Assembly: GCA_028705955.1 (NCBI GenBank)
Contig: JAQWCN010000002.1
Coordinates: 1 to 49,160, forward strand
Source: Eubacteriaceae bacterium
GTDB taxonomy: Bacteria; Bacillota; Clostridia; Eubacteriales; Eubacteriaceae
Length of the DNA stretch: 49,160 nucleotides
Direction of reading: 5' to 3'
Shown: positions 10,540 through 21,170 of the stretch, in pieces
Position numbering within the stretch: position 1 is the stretch's first letter
Layout of the letters: the number at the start of each line of letters is the position of its first letter
Translations under genes and position numbers: made by a program
The notes under the pieces: generated by a model
What the model was told of the DNA's origin: nothing
Seen by the model: only the letters and a program-made list of their open reading frames with translations
The model's database searches: none

Positions 10540-12348
10540 ATGTCATTGACACAACAGGAAAGAACCCGTAATTTTTCAATTATCGCCCATATTGATCATG
10601 GTAAATCAACACTGGCTGACCGGTTGATCGAAAAAACCGGGCTTGTCAGCAAACGGGATATGGAAGATCAGATTTTAGACAATATGGATATAGAACGGGA
10701 GAGAGGCATTACCATAAAACTGCAAGCCATCCGTCTTTTATACAAAGCGGCTGACGGACAGGATTATATATTAAATTTGATTGATACGCCGGGACATGTG
10801 GATTTTACCTATGAAGTTTCCAGAAGTCTTGCAGCATGTGAAGGGGCGATATTGGTGGTGGATGCGTCCCAGGGCATAGAAGCTCAGACGATTGCCAACG
10901 TGTACCTGGCACTGGATAACGATTTGGAAGTCCTGCCGGTAATTAATAAAATTGATTTGCAAAGTGCCCGTCCGGAAGAAGTCAAAGCAGAAATTGAAGA
11001 TGTCATTGGGCTGGATGCTGAAGAAGCGCCACTGATTTCGGCCAAAAATGACATTAATATTGATGCAGTTTTGGAGGATATCGTTAAGAATGTTCCAGCT
11101 CCGACCGGAGATCCCAAAGCGCCGTTAAAGGCATTGATCTTTGATTCCTATTACGATCAGTACCGGGGCGTTATCGCATCGGTCAGAGTGGTGCAGGGAA
11201 CGCTCAAAGCGGGGATGAAAATTCATTTAATGGCCGGTGGAAAAGATTTTGAGGTCGAAGAAGTCGGATTTTTTGAAAATGCATTAATTGCTGGAAAAGT
11301 ATTGACAGCAGGAGACGTGGGATATGTTACAGCCGGCGTTAAAACGGTGGGAGATACACGGGTAGGAGATACCATCACGGAAAGTGCCCGCCCGGCAGAT
11401 CAACCGCTTCCAGGATATAAAAAGATCACCCCCATGGTTTATTGTGGAATCTATCCGGCAGATGGGGCAAAATACGAAGATTTAAAAGACGCGCTGGCCA
11501 AACTTCAGCTGAATGATGCCTCACTTTTGTTTGAAGCAGAAACGTCCATTGCCCTTGGATTTGGATTCCGCTGCGGATTTTTGGGACTCCTTCATATGGA
11601 AATCATTCAAGAAAGACTCGAACGGGAATTTAATCTGGATCTGGTTACGACCGCCCCCAGTGTTATTTATAAAGTGATTAAAACAGATGGAACAAAATCA
11701 TGGGTGGATAACCCAACCAATTTGCCGGAGCCCTCAGAAATCGAGGTAATGGAAGAACCCATCGTCAATGCCACCATTATGGTTCCCAGTGATTACCTGG
11801 GATCTGTCATGGAGTTATGTCAGGAACGGCGGGGAGAATATATCAATATGGATTATATCGAGGAGACCCGGGTTGCACTGCATTATGAGTTACCCTTAAA
11901 CGAAATTATATATGATTTCTTTGATGCGCTTAAATCCAGGACCCGTGGTTATGCCTCTTTAGATTATGAAATCAAAGAATACAGGCCTTCGGATTTGGTG
12001 AAAATGGATATTTTACTCAATGGAGAAATGGTGGATGCCCTTTCATTTATCCTTCATCGGGATAAAGCACCGGTCCGCGGACGGGCCATTGCCAAAAAAT
12101 TAAAAGAAAGTATTCCGAGACAAATGTTTGAAATACCGATACAGGCAGCGATTGGCAATCGCATTATCGCGAGGGAAACCCTTTCGGCATTGAGAAAGGA
12201 TGTATTGGCGAAGTGTTACGGCGGCGATATTTCCAGAAAACGCAAGCTGCTTGAAAAGCAAAAAGAAGGTAAAAAGAGAATGCGCAAAGTGGGATCAGTA
12301 GAGGTGCCTCAGGAAGCGTTTATGGCAGTGCTTAAGCTGGACAGTTAA
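10540..12348 (+). CDS. lepA: Elongation factor 4 (LepA)
   Basis: [49 protein letters not shown]; LepA C-terminal domain. Confidence 0.98.
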   Translation: MSLTQQERTRNFSIIAHIDHGKSTLADRLIEKTGLVSKRDMEDQILDNMDIERERGITIKLQAIRLLYKAADGQDYILNLIDTPGHVDFTYEVSRSLAACEGAILVVDASQGIEAQTIANVYLALDNDLEVLPVINKIDLQSARPEEVKAEIEDVIGLDAEEAPLISAKNDINIDAVLEDIVKNVPAPTGDPKAPLKALIFDSYYDQYRGVIASVRVVQGTLKAGMKIHLMAGGKDFEVEEVGFFENALIAGKVLTAGDVGYVTAGVKTVGDTRVGDTITESARPADQPLPGYKKITPMVYCGIYPADGAKYEDLKDALAKLQLNDASLLFEAETSIALGFGFRCGFLGLLHMEIIQERLEREFNLDLVTTAPSVIYKVIKTDGTKSWVDNPTNLPEPSEIEVMEEPIVNATIMVPSDYLGSVMELCQERRGEYINMDYIEETRVALHYELPLNEIIYDFFDALKSRTRGYASLDYEIKEYRPSDLVKMDILLNGEMVDALSFILHRDKAPVRGRAIAKKLKESIPRQMFEIPIQAAIGNRIIARETLSALRKDVLAKCYGGDISRKRKLLEKQKEGKKRMRKVGSVEVPQEAFMAVLKLDS

Positions 12349-12413
12349 AGTGTCGACGCAGCGTTGATTGAAAAAACAGAGCGATAGCAGTATGATCAAT
12401 CTGGAGGTGGACA

Positions 12414-13001
12414 ATGAACCCGCAAAAAACAGGAAAACTGATTATGGATCTGCGAAAAGAAAAAGGGTGGACCCAAAAACAATTGGCGGATTGCCTGCAT
12501 TTGAGTGATAAGACGATATCCAAGTGGGAAAGAGGAATCGGATGCCCGGATATTTCATTATTACCAGCGTTGGCCCGGCTGTTTGGCATTGACAGCAGAC
12601 AGCTTTTAGATGGCGAGTTTGTCATCAACGGAGAGGATAGCGACGATATGAAAAAAATACAGTTCTATCGCTGCCCGGACTGCGGCAATATTATTTCCTC
12701 AGTGGGGCCGGCAGAAGTCACATGCTGCGGAAAGATGCTCACAGCATTACCCGTTCAGAAACCGGATCAGCTGCACAATTTGAAGATTGAAACCGTTGAG
12801 GATGAGTGGTATATGACTTGTCCGAATCATCCCATGACAAAGGAGCATTATGTGACATTTATTGCAGCGGCAGGCTGCAATCACATCCATTTGATCAGGA
12901 CGTATCCCGAACAGGAACTATCCGTTCGTTTTCCAAAAAGGAGAAAAATGACCCTTTATTATTGTTGTAATGAACACGGCTTGTATCGTATGGATCTTTA
13001 A
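12414..13001 (+). CDS. XRE-type HTH fused to desulfoferrodoxin-like (Dx + superoxide-reductase-like) domain
   Basis: HTH LRKEKGWTQKQLADCLHLSDKTISKWERG; YRCPDCG...CCGKML (Dx centre) and QLHNLKIE...CPNHPMTKEHYV...CCNEHGLY (SOR centre). Confidence 0.85.
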   Translation: MNPQKTGKLIMDLRKEKGWTQKQLADCLHLSDKTISKWERGIGCPDISLLPALARLFGIDSRQLLDGEFVINGEDSDDMKKIQFYRCPDCGNIISSVGPAEVTCCGKMLTALPVQKPDQLHNLKIETVEDEWYMTCPNHPMTKEHYVTFIAAAGCNHIHLIRTYPEQELSVRFPKRRKMTLYYCCNEHGLYRMDL

Positions 13002-13038
13002 AAAACACCCGACGCAATCAGTTGCGCCGGGTGTTTTT
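13001..13038. terminator. Bidirectional intrinsic terminator
   Basis: aaaaacacccgacgcaa-tca-gttgcgccgggtgttttt between convergent genes. Confidence 0.9.
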
Positions 13039-13061
13039 AGTTAGCGGATCAAAAAAGAGGA

Positions 13062-14447
13062 TTAGAAATCAATTTTCTGAGCAATATAATTGTTCACTTC
13101 AGCAATCGGCATCCGGATTTGTTCCATGGTATCCCGGTCACGAATGGTGACGCAATTGTCATCCAGGGTGTCAAAGTCAACGGTGACACACATGGGTGTT
13201 CCTATTTCGTCCTGTCGGCGGTAACGCTTGCCAATACTGCCGGCTTCATCATAGTCAATATTAAAATCTTTAGCCAGTTCAGCATAAACGTCAGTCGCTT
13301 TGTCGTGGAGTTTTTTGGAAAGCGGAAGCACAGCAGCTTTAAATGCAGATAAATATGGATGCAGTTTCATGACATTACGGGTTTCACCATTTTCCAGTTC
13401 TTCATGTTCGAGAGCATTGCAGAGGAAAGCCAGAAACATCCGGTCAGCGCCCAGGGAGGGTTCAATACAATATGGAATATATTTTTCATTGGTTGAAGGA
13501 TCCTGATAGCGAAGATCTTTCCCCGATTCGTTTTGATGCTGGGTCAAGTCAAAATCAGTCCGGTCAGCAATGCCCCAAAGTTCGCCCCAGCCAAATGGGA
13601 AGAGGTATTCGACATCTGTTGTCGCATTGGAATAATGGGATAATTCTTCTTTTTCATGATCTCTAAACCGCAGGTTTCCTTCTTTCATCCCTAACGAGAA
13701 GAGCCATTTGCGGCATTGTTCCTTCCAGAAAGCAAACCATTCTAAATCAGAACCGGGTTCACAGAAGAATTCCAGCTCCATTTGTTCAAATTCACGAATT
13801 CTAAAAATAAAGTTACCCGGGGTAATTTCGTTTCTAAAGGATTTGCCAATTTGTCCAATACCAAATGGAATCTTTTTACGGGTTGTCCGCTGGACATTCT
13901 TAAAGTTGACAAAAATCCCCTGAGCGGTTTCAGGCCGGAGATAAAGTTGGGATGTACTGTCTTCAGTAACCCCCTGAAACGTTTTGAACATCAGATTAAA
14001 CTGACGGATTTCAGTGAAATCGGTCGCGCCACAATCCGGGCAGGCGATATTGTTATCTTTAATGAAAGCTTCCATCTTTTCGTTGGACCATCCATCGACA
14101 ACGACATCTTCCCCTTTTTTATGGAAATAATCTTCAATCAATTTATCAGCCCGGAAACGGGATTGACATTTTTTGCAGTCCATTAAAGGATCATTAAACC
14201 CACCGACATGACCAGATGCGACCCAGGTTCTGGGATTCATTAAAATGGCAGCATCCAGGCCAACATTGTAAGGAGATTCTTGAATAAACTTTTTCCACCA
14301 GGCGCGTTTAACATTATTTTTCATTTCGACGCCGATGGGCCCATAATCCCAACTATTTGCAAGGCCGTCATAGATTTCTGATCCGGGGAAAACAATCCCC
14401 CGCATCTTGGCCAAACTAACTATTTCATTCATCGTGAAACTTGACAT
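13062..14447 (-). CDS. glyQS: Glycyl-tRNA synthetase (alpha2 type)
   Basis: Class II motifs [48 protein letters not shown]. Confidence 0.96.
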   Translation of the reverse strand: MSSFTMNEIVSLAKMRGIVFPGSEIYDGLANSWDYGPIGVEMKNNVKRAWWKKFIQESPYNVGLDAAILMNPRTWVASGHVGGFNDPLMDCKKCQSRFRADKLIEDYFHKKGEDVVVDGWSNEKMEAFIKDNNIACPDCGATDFTEIRQFNLMFKTFQGVTEDSTSQLYLRPETAQGIFVNFKNVQRTTRKKIPFGIGQIGKSFRNEITPGNFIFRIREFEQMELEFFCEPGSDLEWFAFWKEQCRKWLFSLGMKEGNLRFRDHEKEELSHYSNATTDVEYLFPFGWGELWGIADRTDFDLTQHQNESGKDLRYQDPSTNEKYIPYCIEPSLGADRMFLAFLCNALEHEELENGETRNVMKLHPYLSAFKAAVLPLSKKLHDKATDVYAELAKDFNIDYDEAGSIGKRYRRQDEIGTPMCVTVDFDTLDDNCVTIRDRDTMEQIRMPIAEVNNYIAQKIDF

Positions 14448-14549
14448 GTCATTCCTCCTAATATAATCAATACTCATCATTTTAACACAGAATGCAGATG
14501 GATGTACATAGAATATATGATTAAATAAGGTCAGGAAATTACTTGAGAT

Positions 14550-14588
14550 TTTACTTAACGTTAACGGTTTTAAGTGTTAGAATTAACG
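14550..14588 (+). promoter_or_regulatory. Candidate PhoP/PhoB-like box upstream of Na/Pi cotransporter
   Basis: TTTACT (14550), TTAACG (14561) and TTAACG (14583) fall on an 11-bp grid; one further TTAACG at 14555. Confidence 0.35.
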
Positions 14589-14652
14589 TGGAGAATATTT
14601 GAGAACAATTGATAATTAATAAAACGGAAGCAAGAGCTGAGGAGAAAATTTA

Positions 14653-16368
14653 ATGACTTTTACAATGTGCGTTGGTCTGTTTGGTGGTTTAGGGTTATTC
14701 ATCTACGGAATGCATATCATGAGCGAAAGCTTAAAGATTATTGCTGGAAGTCGGATGAAACATCTGTTGGAAGTATTGACCAATAATCGTTTAAAGGCAA
14801 TTTTAGTCGGGATTGTCGTTACGATTATGGTTCAAAGCTCCAGCACGACAACGGTCATGGTTGTCGGATTCGTCAACGCGTCGCTGATGACATTGACCCA
14901 GGCGGCGGGGATCATTTTGGGAGCCAATATCGGGACGACGGTGATGGCGCAGTTAATCGCCTTTAACGTTGATGCAATCGCGCCGTTATTTATTGGAATC
15001 GGGACGTTTATGGCGCTTTTTGGAAAGAAAAAGAGTACCCGGGATGTCGGCAGCATTGTATTGGGATTTGGTATTATTTTCTTTGGAATCAGCACAATGA
15101 GCACAACAATGGAACCCCTTAAAGACAGTGATGTGTTTAAAAACTGGTTAATAACGTATGGAAAGAATCCTTTCCTGGGGTTATTAATTGGGACGGTGAT
15201 TACCGGCATTATGCAAAGTTCAGGGGCAACATTGGGAATGCTTCAGGCGTTGGCCATCTCCGGGGTTTTTTCTCAGGTCGGGGGAACAGATGCCATTCAA
15301 ATCTGCATTCCAATGATGATCGGAACCAATATCGGGACGTGTGTCACAGCATTATTATCCAGCATTGGCACCTCGACTGCAGCGAAAAACGCAGCATTTA
15401 TCCATTTGTTTGTCAACATTTTTGGTGCTGTTTGGGTGATGGTTTTATTAGGGATTATGGATGCAACGACAACCGTAAACCCGATTTACGAATTTTTGGT
15501 CAGCATTTCCGGGACCATGACGAATGATGCTGGTCAAAGTGTTCCCAACATCGCAAGACAGATAGCCATGTCCCACACGATGTTTAATGTGTGTAACACC
15601 ATTGTTTTATATCCCATTATTGACAAGTTTGTGGCGCTATTGGAGAAGAAATTTCCAACAACGGCAGAAGAAAAGGGACTGCAATTGGATGACCGGCTGC
15701 TCAATAACCCATCGGTTGCTATTGGTCAGGTAAGCCGTGAAATTATTCACATGGGAGAAATGTCTTCAAAGAATTTTAAAAAATCCTGTGTGGCTATCAT
15801 GGATAATGATGAACAGGCCATCGAAAATGTTTTTGAACGGGAAGAACGTATTGATGATTTTGAACATGGACTGATCGATTTTTCGGTCAGGCTGTCCAAT
15901 ATGAATTTGTCCCAGAAAGAAAACGACCGGGTTGCTTTTTTCCTGCAGGGAGCTCATGATTTGGAAAGAATAGGGGATCATGCAGAAAATATTGCCGAGT
16001 TGGCTCAAATGAAAATTCGTGAAAAAATTACCCTTAGCGGCCTGGCTGAAAAAGAAATGCAGCAATTGATTCAACTGAGCAAACAGTTGATCGATGATGT
16101 GGTCGAAATGTTAAAAACGGAAGACGAAGCGCTCTGCCGGAAAGTACTGGACGAAGAGGAAGAAACGGATAGATTAACCGAGGAATATAAAAATACGCAC
16201 ATTAAGCGTCTGACTTCCGGGGATTGTACCGCTTATGGTGGGGTTATATTCCTGGACTTATTGGCCAATCTTGAAAGAGTGGGAGACCATTCCGCCAATA
16301 TTGCCAAAGAAATTATGGATATGAAAAAATCAAAATCTGTCAATAAAATTGAGGAGGTCATTTACTGA
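14653..16368 (+). CDS. Na/Pi cotransporter family protein with C-terminal PhoU-like domain
   Basis: Duplicated MVQSSSTTTVMVVGF / GIMQSSGATLGML motifs and PhoU-like helical C-terminus. Confidence 0.92.
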   Translation: MTFTMCVGLFGGLGLFIYGMHIMSESLKIIAGSRMKHLLEVLTNNRLKAILVGIVVTIMVQSSSTTTVMVVGFVNASLMTLTQAAGIILGANIGTTVMAQLIAFNVDAIAPLFIGIGTFMALFGKKKSTRDVGSIVLGFGIIFFGISTMSTTMEPLKDSDVFKNWLITYGKNPFLGLLIGTVITGIMQSSGATLGMLQALAISGVFSQVGGTDAIQICIPMMIGTNIGTCVTALLSSIGTSTAAKNAAFIHLFVNIFGAVWVMVLLGIMDATTTVNPIYEFLVSISGTMTNDAGQSVPNIARQIAMSHTMFNVCNTIVLYPIIDKFVALLEKKFPTTAEEKGLQLDDRLLNNPSVAIGQVSREIIHMGEMSSKNFKKSCVAIMDNDEQAIENVFEREERIDDFEHGLIDFSVRLSNMNLSQKENDRVAFFLQGAHDLERIGDHAENIAELAQMKIREKITLSGLAEKEMQQLIQLSKQLIDDVVEMLKTEDEALCRKVLDEEEETDRLTEEYKNTHIKRLTSGDCTAYGGVIFLDLLANLERVGDHSANIAKEIMDMKKSKSVNKIEEVIY

Positions 16369-17291
16369 TGAAAGTAGATGTAATGATTATTGGCGGTGGA
16401 CCAGCAGGCTTATCGGCGGGGTTGTACGCAGCCAGAGGAATGTTGGATACTGTCATCATTGAAAATGGCGGCATGGGAGGACAAATTGCCACAACAGACG
16501 CAGTCGAAAATTATCCAGGAGCGACTCCCGATGTGACCGGGCCTCAGCTGGCTCAGAGAATGCGGGAACAATGTCTTCAATTTGGGGTTACCTTTCAAAC
16601 CGAAGCCTTTAAAGGATTTGAGAAAAAGGGGCAAACCATTGCCGTGACGACAGATCATGGAGTCCACGAAACAAAAACACTGATTATTGCCACGGGTGCT
16701 CAGCCCAGAAAATTGGGATGCAAGGGAGAAGATGAACATCGGGGGATGGGTGTATCTTATTGCGCTACTTGTGATGCGAATTTTTTCAGAAACCGGCACG
16801 TTGCGGTGGTCGGCGGTGGGGATACTGCCATTGAAGAAGCGCTGTACCTTACAAAATTTGCTTCAAAGGTCACTGTGATTCACAGAAGGGATCAGTTGCG
16901 GGCAACAAGAATTTTGGCTGACCGGGCTAAAAGCAATGCGAAACTCGATATCGTCTGGGACAGTGTGGTTGAAGAGGTCGCCGGCGACGGCATTGTACAA
17001 AGCGTATGGCTTAAAAATGTCAAAACTGGAAAAATTACAGAAATGCCTGTGGATGGGGTCTTTATGTTTGTTGGTCAGGCACCGCAAACCCAGCAGGTTG
17101 CCAATCAATTGACGGTGGACAGCCGCGGTTATCTGGTGACAGATGCAAATATGCATACGAATATAGATGGTGTATTTGCCGCTGGGGATGTCCGGGAAAA
17201 ATCACTTCGTCAGGCCGTAACGGCAGCAGGGGATGGAGCGATTGCCGGAGTTCAGGCCATCCGGTATATCGAAAACATGATTGAGGCATAA
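16368..17291 (+). CDS. trxB: Thioredoxin-disulfide reductase
   Basis: GGGPAGLSAGLYAARG; redox motif SYCATCDANFF; GGGDTAIEEALYL. Confidence 0.95.
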   Translation: MKVDVMIIGGGPAGLSAGLYAARGMLDTVIIENGGMGGQIATTDAVENYPGATPDVTGPQLAQRMREQCLQFGVTFQTEAFKGFEKKGQTIAVTTDHGVHETKTLIIATGAQPRKLGCKGEDEHRGMGVSYCATCDANFFRNRHVAVVGGGDTAIEEALYLTKFASKVTVIHRRDQLRATRILADRAKSNAKLDIVWDSVVEEVAGDGIVQSVWLKNVKTGKITEMPVDGVFMFVGQAPQTQQVANQLTVDSRGYLVTDANMHTNIDGVFAAGDVREKSLRQAVTAAGDGAIAGVQAIRYIENMIEA

Positions 17292-17300
17292 GAATATAAA

Positions 17301-17338
17301 AAAACAGGGATTGCAGTTTGTTGCAATCCCTGTTTTTT
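17301..17338. terminator. Intrinsic terminator (bidirectional)
   Basis: aaaacagggattgca-gtttg-ttgcaatccctgtttttt. Confidence 0.9.
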
Positions 17339-17870
17339 ATATGGGATACTTATCATTCAAAAGATCTTCCCATTTTTTCCAGTCCGGCATAAGATTACTG
17401 AGGGCTGCATAAAAACCCATATCATGACTGGGATAACGGAAATGAATCATTTCATGTAAAGCGATATATTCGATACATGGTTTAGGAACTTTAATCAGTT
17501 CAAGGTTTAAAATTAAAATTTTGCTTTTGGGTGAACACGATCCCCAACGGTCCAGCATGCGATAAATGCGCAATTTAGGAAGCATTTTTTTATAAGGCGC
17601 TGCTTTAACCACAGCGTCAGCCAAAATGGGAACAAAAACTTCCCGGGCTTTTTCACGATACCACATATCCAGGATAAAGGCATTTTCTTTTCGGTCTTTG
17701 GAGTCATCGGTATAAAGAACGATGTTACTCCCTTGTAATGTGACATGAGGTTCTTCCTTTGTTGAAATAATGGAAAGTGGATAGTAGCAGCCAAGGTATT
17801 TATGCTTTTCCCCGGTTTCGTAGCGATAGGCTTTTTTGTGTTCTGGAATAATGTTTTGATTGAAATTCAT
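17337..17870 (-). CDS. YgjP-like (DUF45) metallopeptidase
   Basis: DRWGSCSPKSKILILNLELIKVP...ALHEMIHFRYPSHDMGFY (HExxH). Confidence 0.85.
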   Translation of the reverse strand: MNFNQNIIPEHKKAYRYETGEKHKYLGCYYPLSIISTKEEPHVTLQGSNIVLYTDDSKDRKENAFILDMWYREKAREVFVPILADAVVKAAPYKKMLPKLRIYRMLDRWGSCSPKSKILILNLELIKVPKPCIEYIALHEMIHFRYPSHDMGFYAALSNLMPDWKKWEDLLNDKYPI

Positions 17871-17995
17871 GGTGCCGTCCCCCTTATGCTATTATTATAC
17901 TGGTTAATAATTGAAAGTGTGAATATTTTGTTGGCTGTATGGTATAATAATTTGCAATTTGTGAAAAGAATTTGGGTAATAAAGGAGGTTTTCTT

Positions 17996-18766
17996 ATGGA
18001 AACGCATTTAAAAGTCAATCTTTTGACCTATACACCAGAACCGGAAAAAGTTATTTCAGCGGCAGCAAAATTGTGTTATTCCAAAGCAGGGACCCAGGAA
18101 TTAATGGAGGGTCTTACGGATGAAAAAGTTCGAAGCTTTTTGGGGAGATTGATAGATTATGGGCATGCCTCACCCATCGAACATGCCAGTTTTACTTTTG
18201 GAATTGAAGGGGTCAGCCGGGCATTGACGCATCAATTGGTCCGTCATCGTTTAGCCAGTTACAGTCAGAAATCGCAGCGCTATGTTACGGAAGGCCAATT
18301 TGATTATATCGTACCGCCCGAAATCGATAAAAACCCAGCGGCTAAAACCATTTATAAAAAAGCGATGACTGAAGCTCAGGAGAGTTATGATCAGCTGGCT
18401 GATATCTTGACGGAAAGTCACTACAAAACGTTTAGGGCAGAAGGCCTTTCAGAAAAATCGGCCAGATCTAAAGCGGAAAAAAAGAGCATTGAGGATGCCC
18501 GGTTTGTTTTACCCAATGGGTGCGAAACAAAAATTATTGTGACGATGAACGCCCGGGAATTGCTTCATTTCTTCAATAATCGTTGTTGTATGCGGGCACA
18601 GTGGGAAATACGGGATTGTGCGACCCAGATGCTTAAGCTTTGCCGGGAAGTGGCACCTGTCCTCTTCAAACAGGCAGGACCACCGTGTCTGACCGGACCT
18701 TGCCCGGAAGGAGCGATGAGTTGTGGTCAAAGGGATGGCATCCGGGAAAAATTTAAGAACCTTTAA
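17996..18766 (+). CDS. thyX: FAD-dependent thymidylate synthase
   Basis: ThyX motif RHRLASYSQKSQRY; SD aaaggagg upstream. Confidence 0.95.
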   Translation: METHLKVNLLTYTPEPEKVISAAAKLCYSKAGTQELMEGLTDEKVRSFLGRLIDYGHASPIEHASFTFGIEGVSRALTHQLVRHRLASYSQKSQRYVTEGQFDYIVPPEIDKNPAAKTIYKKAMTEAQESYDQLADILTESHYKTFRAEGLSEKSARSKAEKKSIEDARFVLPNGCETKIIVTMNARELLHFFNNRCCMRAQWEIRDCATQMLKLCREVAPVLFKQAGPPCLTGPCPEGAMSCGQRDGIREKFKNL

Positions 18767-18802
18767 AAATGAGGTTGATGAAACAAATTGGGTTTTAAAA
18801 AG

Positions 18803-18843
18803 AAAGATGGACGCTCATTGAAAAATAAGCGTCCATCTTTTTA
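18803..18843. terminator. Intrinsic terminator
   Basis: gatggacgct-cattgaaaaata-agcgtccatcttttt. Confidence 0.85.
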
Positions 18844-19089
18844 TTTTTTAGAATATAATGTTTTAGCGGTCACATGGTTAAGCATTCCCAGTTTTCCAGA
18901 TAAGGCCGAAATAATGTTTTGTGGAGCATCGACGATTAAGCTGATAACAGAAACGCCACGGTCGCGACAGGGAATTCCCATTCGTCCAAGGATATAAGGC
19001 GCGTATGCATGGAGCAGAGCATTGAGTTCTCCCACGATCGAAGGATCTTCAACCATAATGCCAATTTGAGCAATGCGATTATCATCCAT
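18841..19089 (-). CDS. TM1266-family iron-only hydrogenase system regulator
   Basis: Short ACT-like protein IAQIGIMVEDPSIVGELNALLHAYAPYILGRMGIPCRDRGVSVISLIVDAP. Confidence 0.75.
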   Translation of the reverse strand: MDDNRIAQIGIMVEDPSIVGELNALLHAYAPYILGRMGIPCRDRGVSVISLIVDAPQNIISALSGKLGMLNHVTAKTLYSKK

Positions 19090-19093
19090 GGGA

Positions 19094-19573
19094 TTATTCC
19101 GGATAAATCAGATGATCTTCATCAATGTCAGTTAGCACTTCATTTAAATATTTTTTGGATTCGTACTTGGCCATACCGAGGTTCATATCGAGGTAATTGC
19201 CACAATCCCGGGCAGCGGCACCAGGCACATCCCCTTCATAGTCTGCCATAAATTGGAAAAGATCCGTAATCAGTGGAATAACATCTTTTGATGTTAAATC
19301 GCCTTTCATCAGGAGATAAAAACCGGTCCGGCATCCCATTGGACCAAAGTAGACAATCTGGCTGGATAACGAAGGATCATTGCGAAGATAAGTTGCGCCA
19401 AGATGTTCGATGGTGTGACATTCTGCAGTATTCATGACCGGCTCCCGGTTGGGTTCTTTCATACGGATATCAAAGGTGGTAATGCAATCATCGCCACAAT
19501 AGTCTTTTCTGGAAACATAAATGCCCCTTAATAAATTCAGATGATTGACGGTAAAACTTGCAATTTTTTTCAT
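19094..19573 (-). CDS. luxS: S-ribosylhomocysteine lyase (AI-2 synthase)
   Basis: NTAECHTIEHLGATYLRN; GPMGCRTGFYLL. Confidence 0.95.
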   Translation of the reverse strand: MKKIASFTVNHLNLLRGIYVSRKDYCGDDCITTFDIRMKEPNREPVMNTAECHTIEHLGATYLRNDPSLSSQIVYFGPMGCRTGFYLLMKGDLTSKDVIPLITDLFQFMADYEGDVPGAAARDCGNYLDMNLGMAKYESKKYLNEVLTDIDEDHLIYPE

Positions 19574-19638
19574 ATTATCCATAAAGTATAAGGTCCTTTC
19601 ATTATTGTGTTGCCATAAAACCCTGGTTTGGATTTAAG

Positions 19639-20169
19639 TCAGATGTGTTTTAAATACGTGCCAACCGCTTCCAGATAATGCAGCTGGATGTTACCCTGGG
19701 GAAAAATCTGAAAAACAGGATCAAACGCATCGTAAGGAATTGATTTCCGGCCCTCTTTTTTTGCCGCGTCCCAATAGGATTTTAGAATTTGAAAAGGGAG
19801 AAGAAAACAAGTATCCAGCTGTTTAAATAATACAATCAGAAAAGCAAGACCATCCTGTTTTTGAAAAGCGTCCATAAACGCCATTTGATGGGCATGAATA
19901 TTGGCAATGGGAAGTCTTTTTTCATTGGTTTCCTTGGCGTCAAAACAAACAGGAACCCCCTGGACATTACCCATATAATCCACCGTACTTTTTTCTTCAA
20001 AATAGGCCAGTTTAATCGTTCCCCGTTCTTTATCCAGTTCCACTGGTTTGATGGCCGTTGGTAATTTTTGAACGACAGCCAACCCCTGTTCCAGATAAAG
20101 GGTATTTGCCTGGTTAATGAGGTCTTCCAAATAACTTCCGCGAAGTCCCCGGGAATGCCAGTAGCCCAT
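19639..20169 (-). CDS. recU: Holliday junction resolvase RecU
   Basis: RGSYLEDLINQANTLYLEQGLAVVQKLPTAIKPV...KSTVDYMGNVQGVPVCFDAKET. Confidence 0.9.
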   Translation of the reverse strand: MGYWHSRGLRGSYLEDLINQANTLYLEQGLAVVQKLPTAIKPVELDKERGTIKLAYFEEKSTVDYMGNVQGVPVCFDAKETNEKRLPIANIHAHQMAFMDAFQKQDGLAFLIVLFKQLDTCFLLPFQILKSYWDAAKKEGRKSIPYDAFDPVFQIFPQGNIQLHYLEAVGTYLKHI

Positions 20170-21116
20170 TAATAATGGACCCTGTATTCCAGGGCCGTGA
20201 GAATATTTCTAAAATCATCTGGAATCGGAGCCGTCACATCAATTTTTAAATCGGCAATGGCGTAGTGCTGACTGTGCAGTAAAGGATGATCCAGATTGAA
20301 ATCCCGGGTAAATTTCCGGTTGAGCGTAGGATTGCCGTATTTGTAATCCCCCACAATGGGCAGACCTGCCTGAGCCAACTGGACACGGATTTGGTGAGAG
20401 CGGCCGGTATGCAGCCGGACAGATAAAAGCGTTGTCCCATGGCTGTGGGCGATGGGTTTATAATCCAGTTCGGCCAAACTACCCTGTGTATTGGATTCCA
20501 TCTTATTGGCCATATCATTTTTGACAAGATGGTCTTTTAAGTGGCCGGAATGACGGACTTCTCCCTCTACAAGAGCTAAATAGTCTTTGATAACGTGCCG
20601 TTCCCGAATAGCTGCCAGAATTTCCCGTTGAGCAGGATACGTTTTAGGGACCAAAATAATGCCGCTAGTCCCGACATCCAGACGATTGGCTGGAGCGGGA
20701 TGAAAAGTTCCGGCACTGGGAATAACCTGTCGGATTGCATCAGATACAGAAGGTTTTCCACTGGAATCCGGCTGAGTCAGCCATCCGGCAGGTTTATTTA
20801 AAACCAACAGGGTATCATTTGAAAACAGCGGATCCCCAACCATGGCCAAAAGCGGTTTTGCAGAAGAAGGATCAAGAATGGGGACGGCCTTTTTAAGTCC
20901 CCGGAATGCTTGATACGTTTCTTCTGAAAAATAAAAACTTAACTCATCACCCTGACAAACAAGATCAGAAGCGTTAGCTCGTTTACCGTTACGTTTAATT
21001 CGTTTTTTACGCAGCATTTTCTGCATAAATCCCCGGGATGTTTCCGGAAAAAATTTTTGCAGGAACCGGTCCATGCGCTGACCGGATGAATTCTCATCTA
21101 TTATATAATTTATCAT
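20169..21116 (-). CDS. RluA-family pseudouridine synthase
   Basis: PANRLDVGTSGIILVPKT; TGRSHQIRVQLAQAGLPIVGDYKYG; S4-like N-terminus; stop/start overlap with recU. Confidence 0.93.
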   Translation of the reverse strand: MINYIIDENSSGQRMDRFLQKFFPETSRGFMQKMLRKKRIKRNGKRANASDLVCQGDELSFYFSEETYQAFRGLKKAVPILDPSSAKPLLAMVGDPLFSNDTLLVLNKPAGWLTQPDSSGKPSVSDAIRQVIPSAGTFHPAPANRLDVGTSGIILVPKTYPAQREILAAIRERHVIKDYLALVEGEVRHSGHLKDHLVKNDMANKMESNTQGSLAELDYKPIAHSHGTTLLSVRLHTGRSHQIRVQLAQAGLPIVGDYKYGNPTLNRKFTRDFNLDHPLLHSQHYAIADLKIDVTAPIPDDFRNILTALEYRVHY

Positions 21117-21170
21117 AGGTTGATTATAGCATAAACTGCAAGAAGCACCAATGGATAAGAGGGATTTTAA

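Noticed and set aside
14448-14650. Possible T-box leader upstream of glyQS (minus strand)
   Set aside because: No T-box AGGGTGGNACCGCG-like sequence or specifier/terminator architecture seen in the roughly 200 bp upstream.
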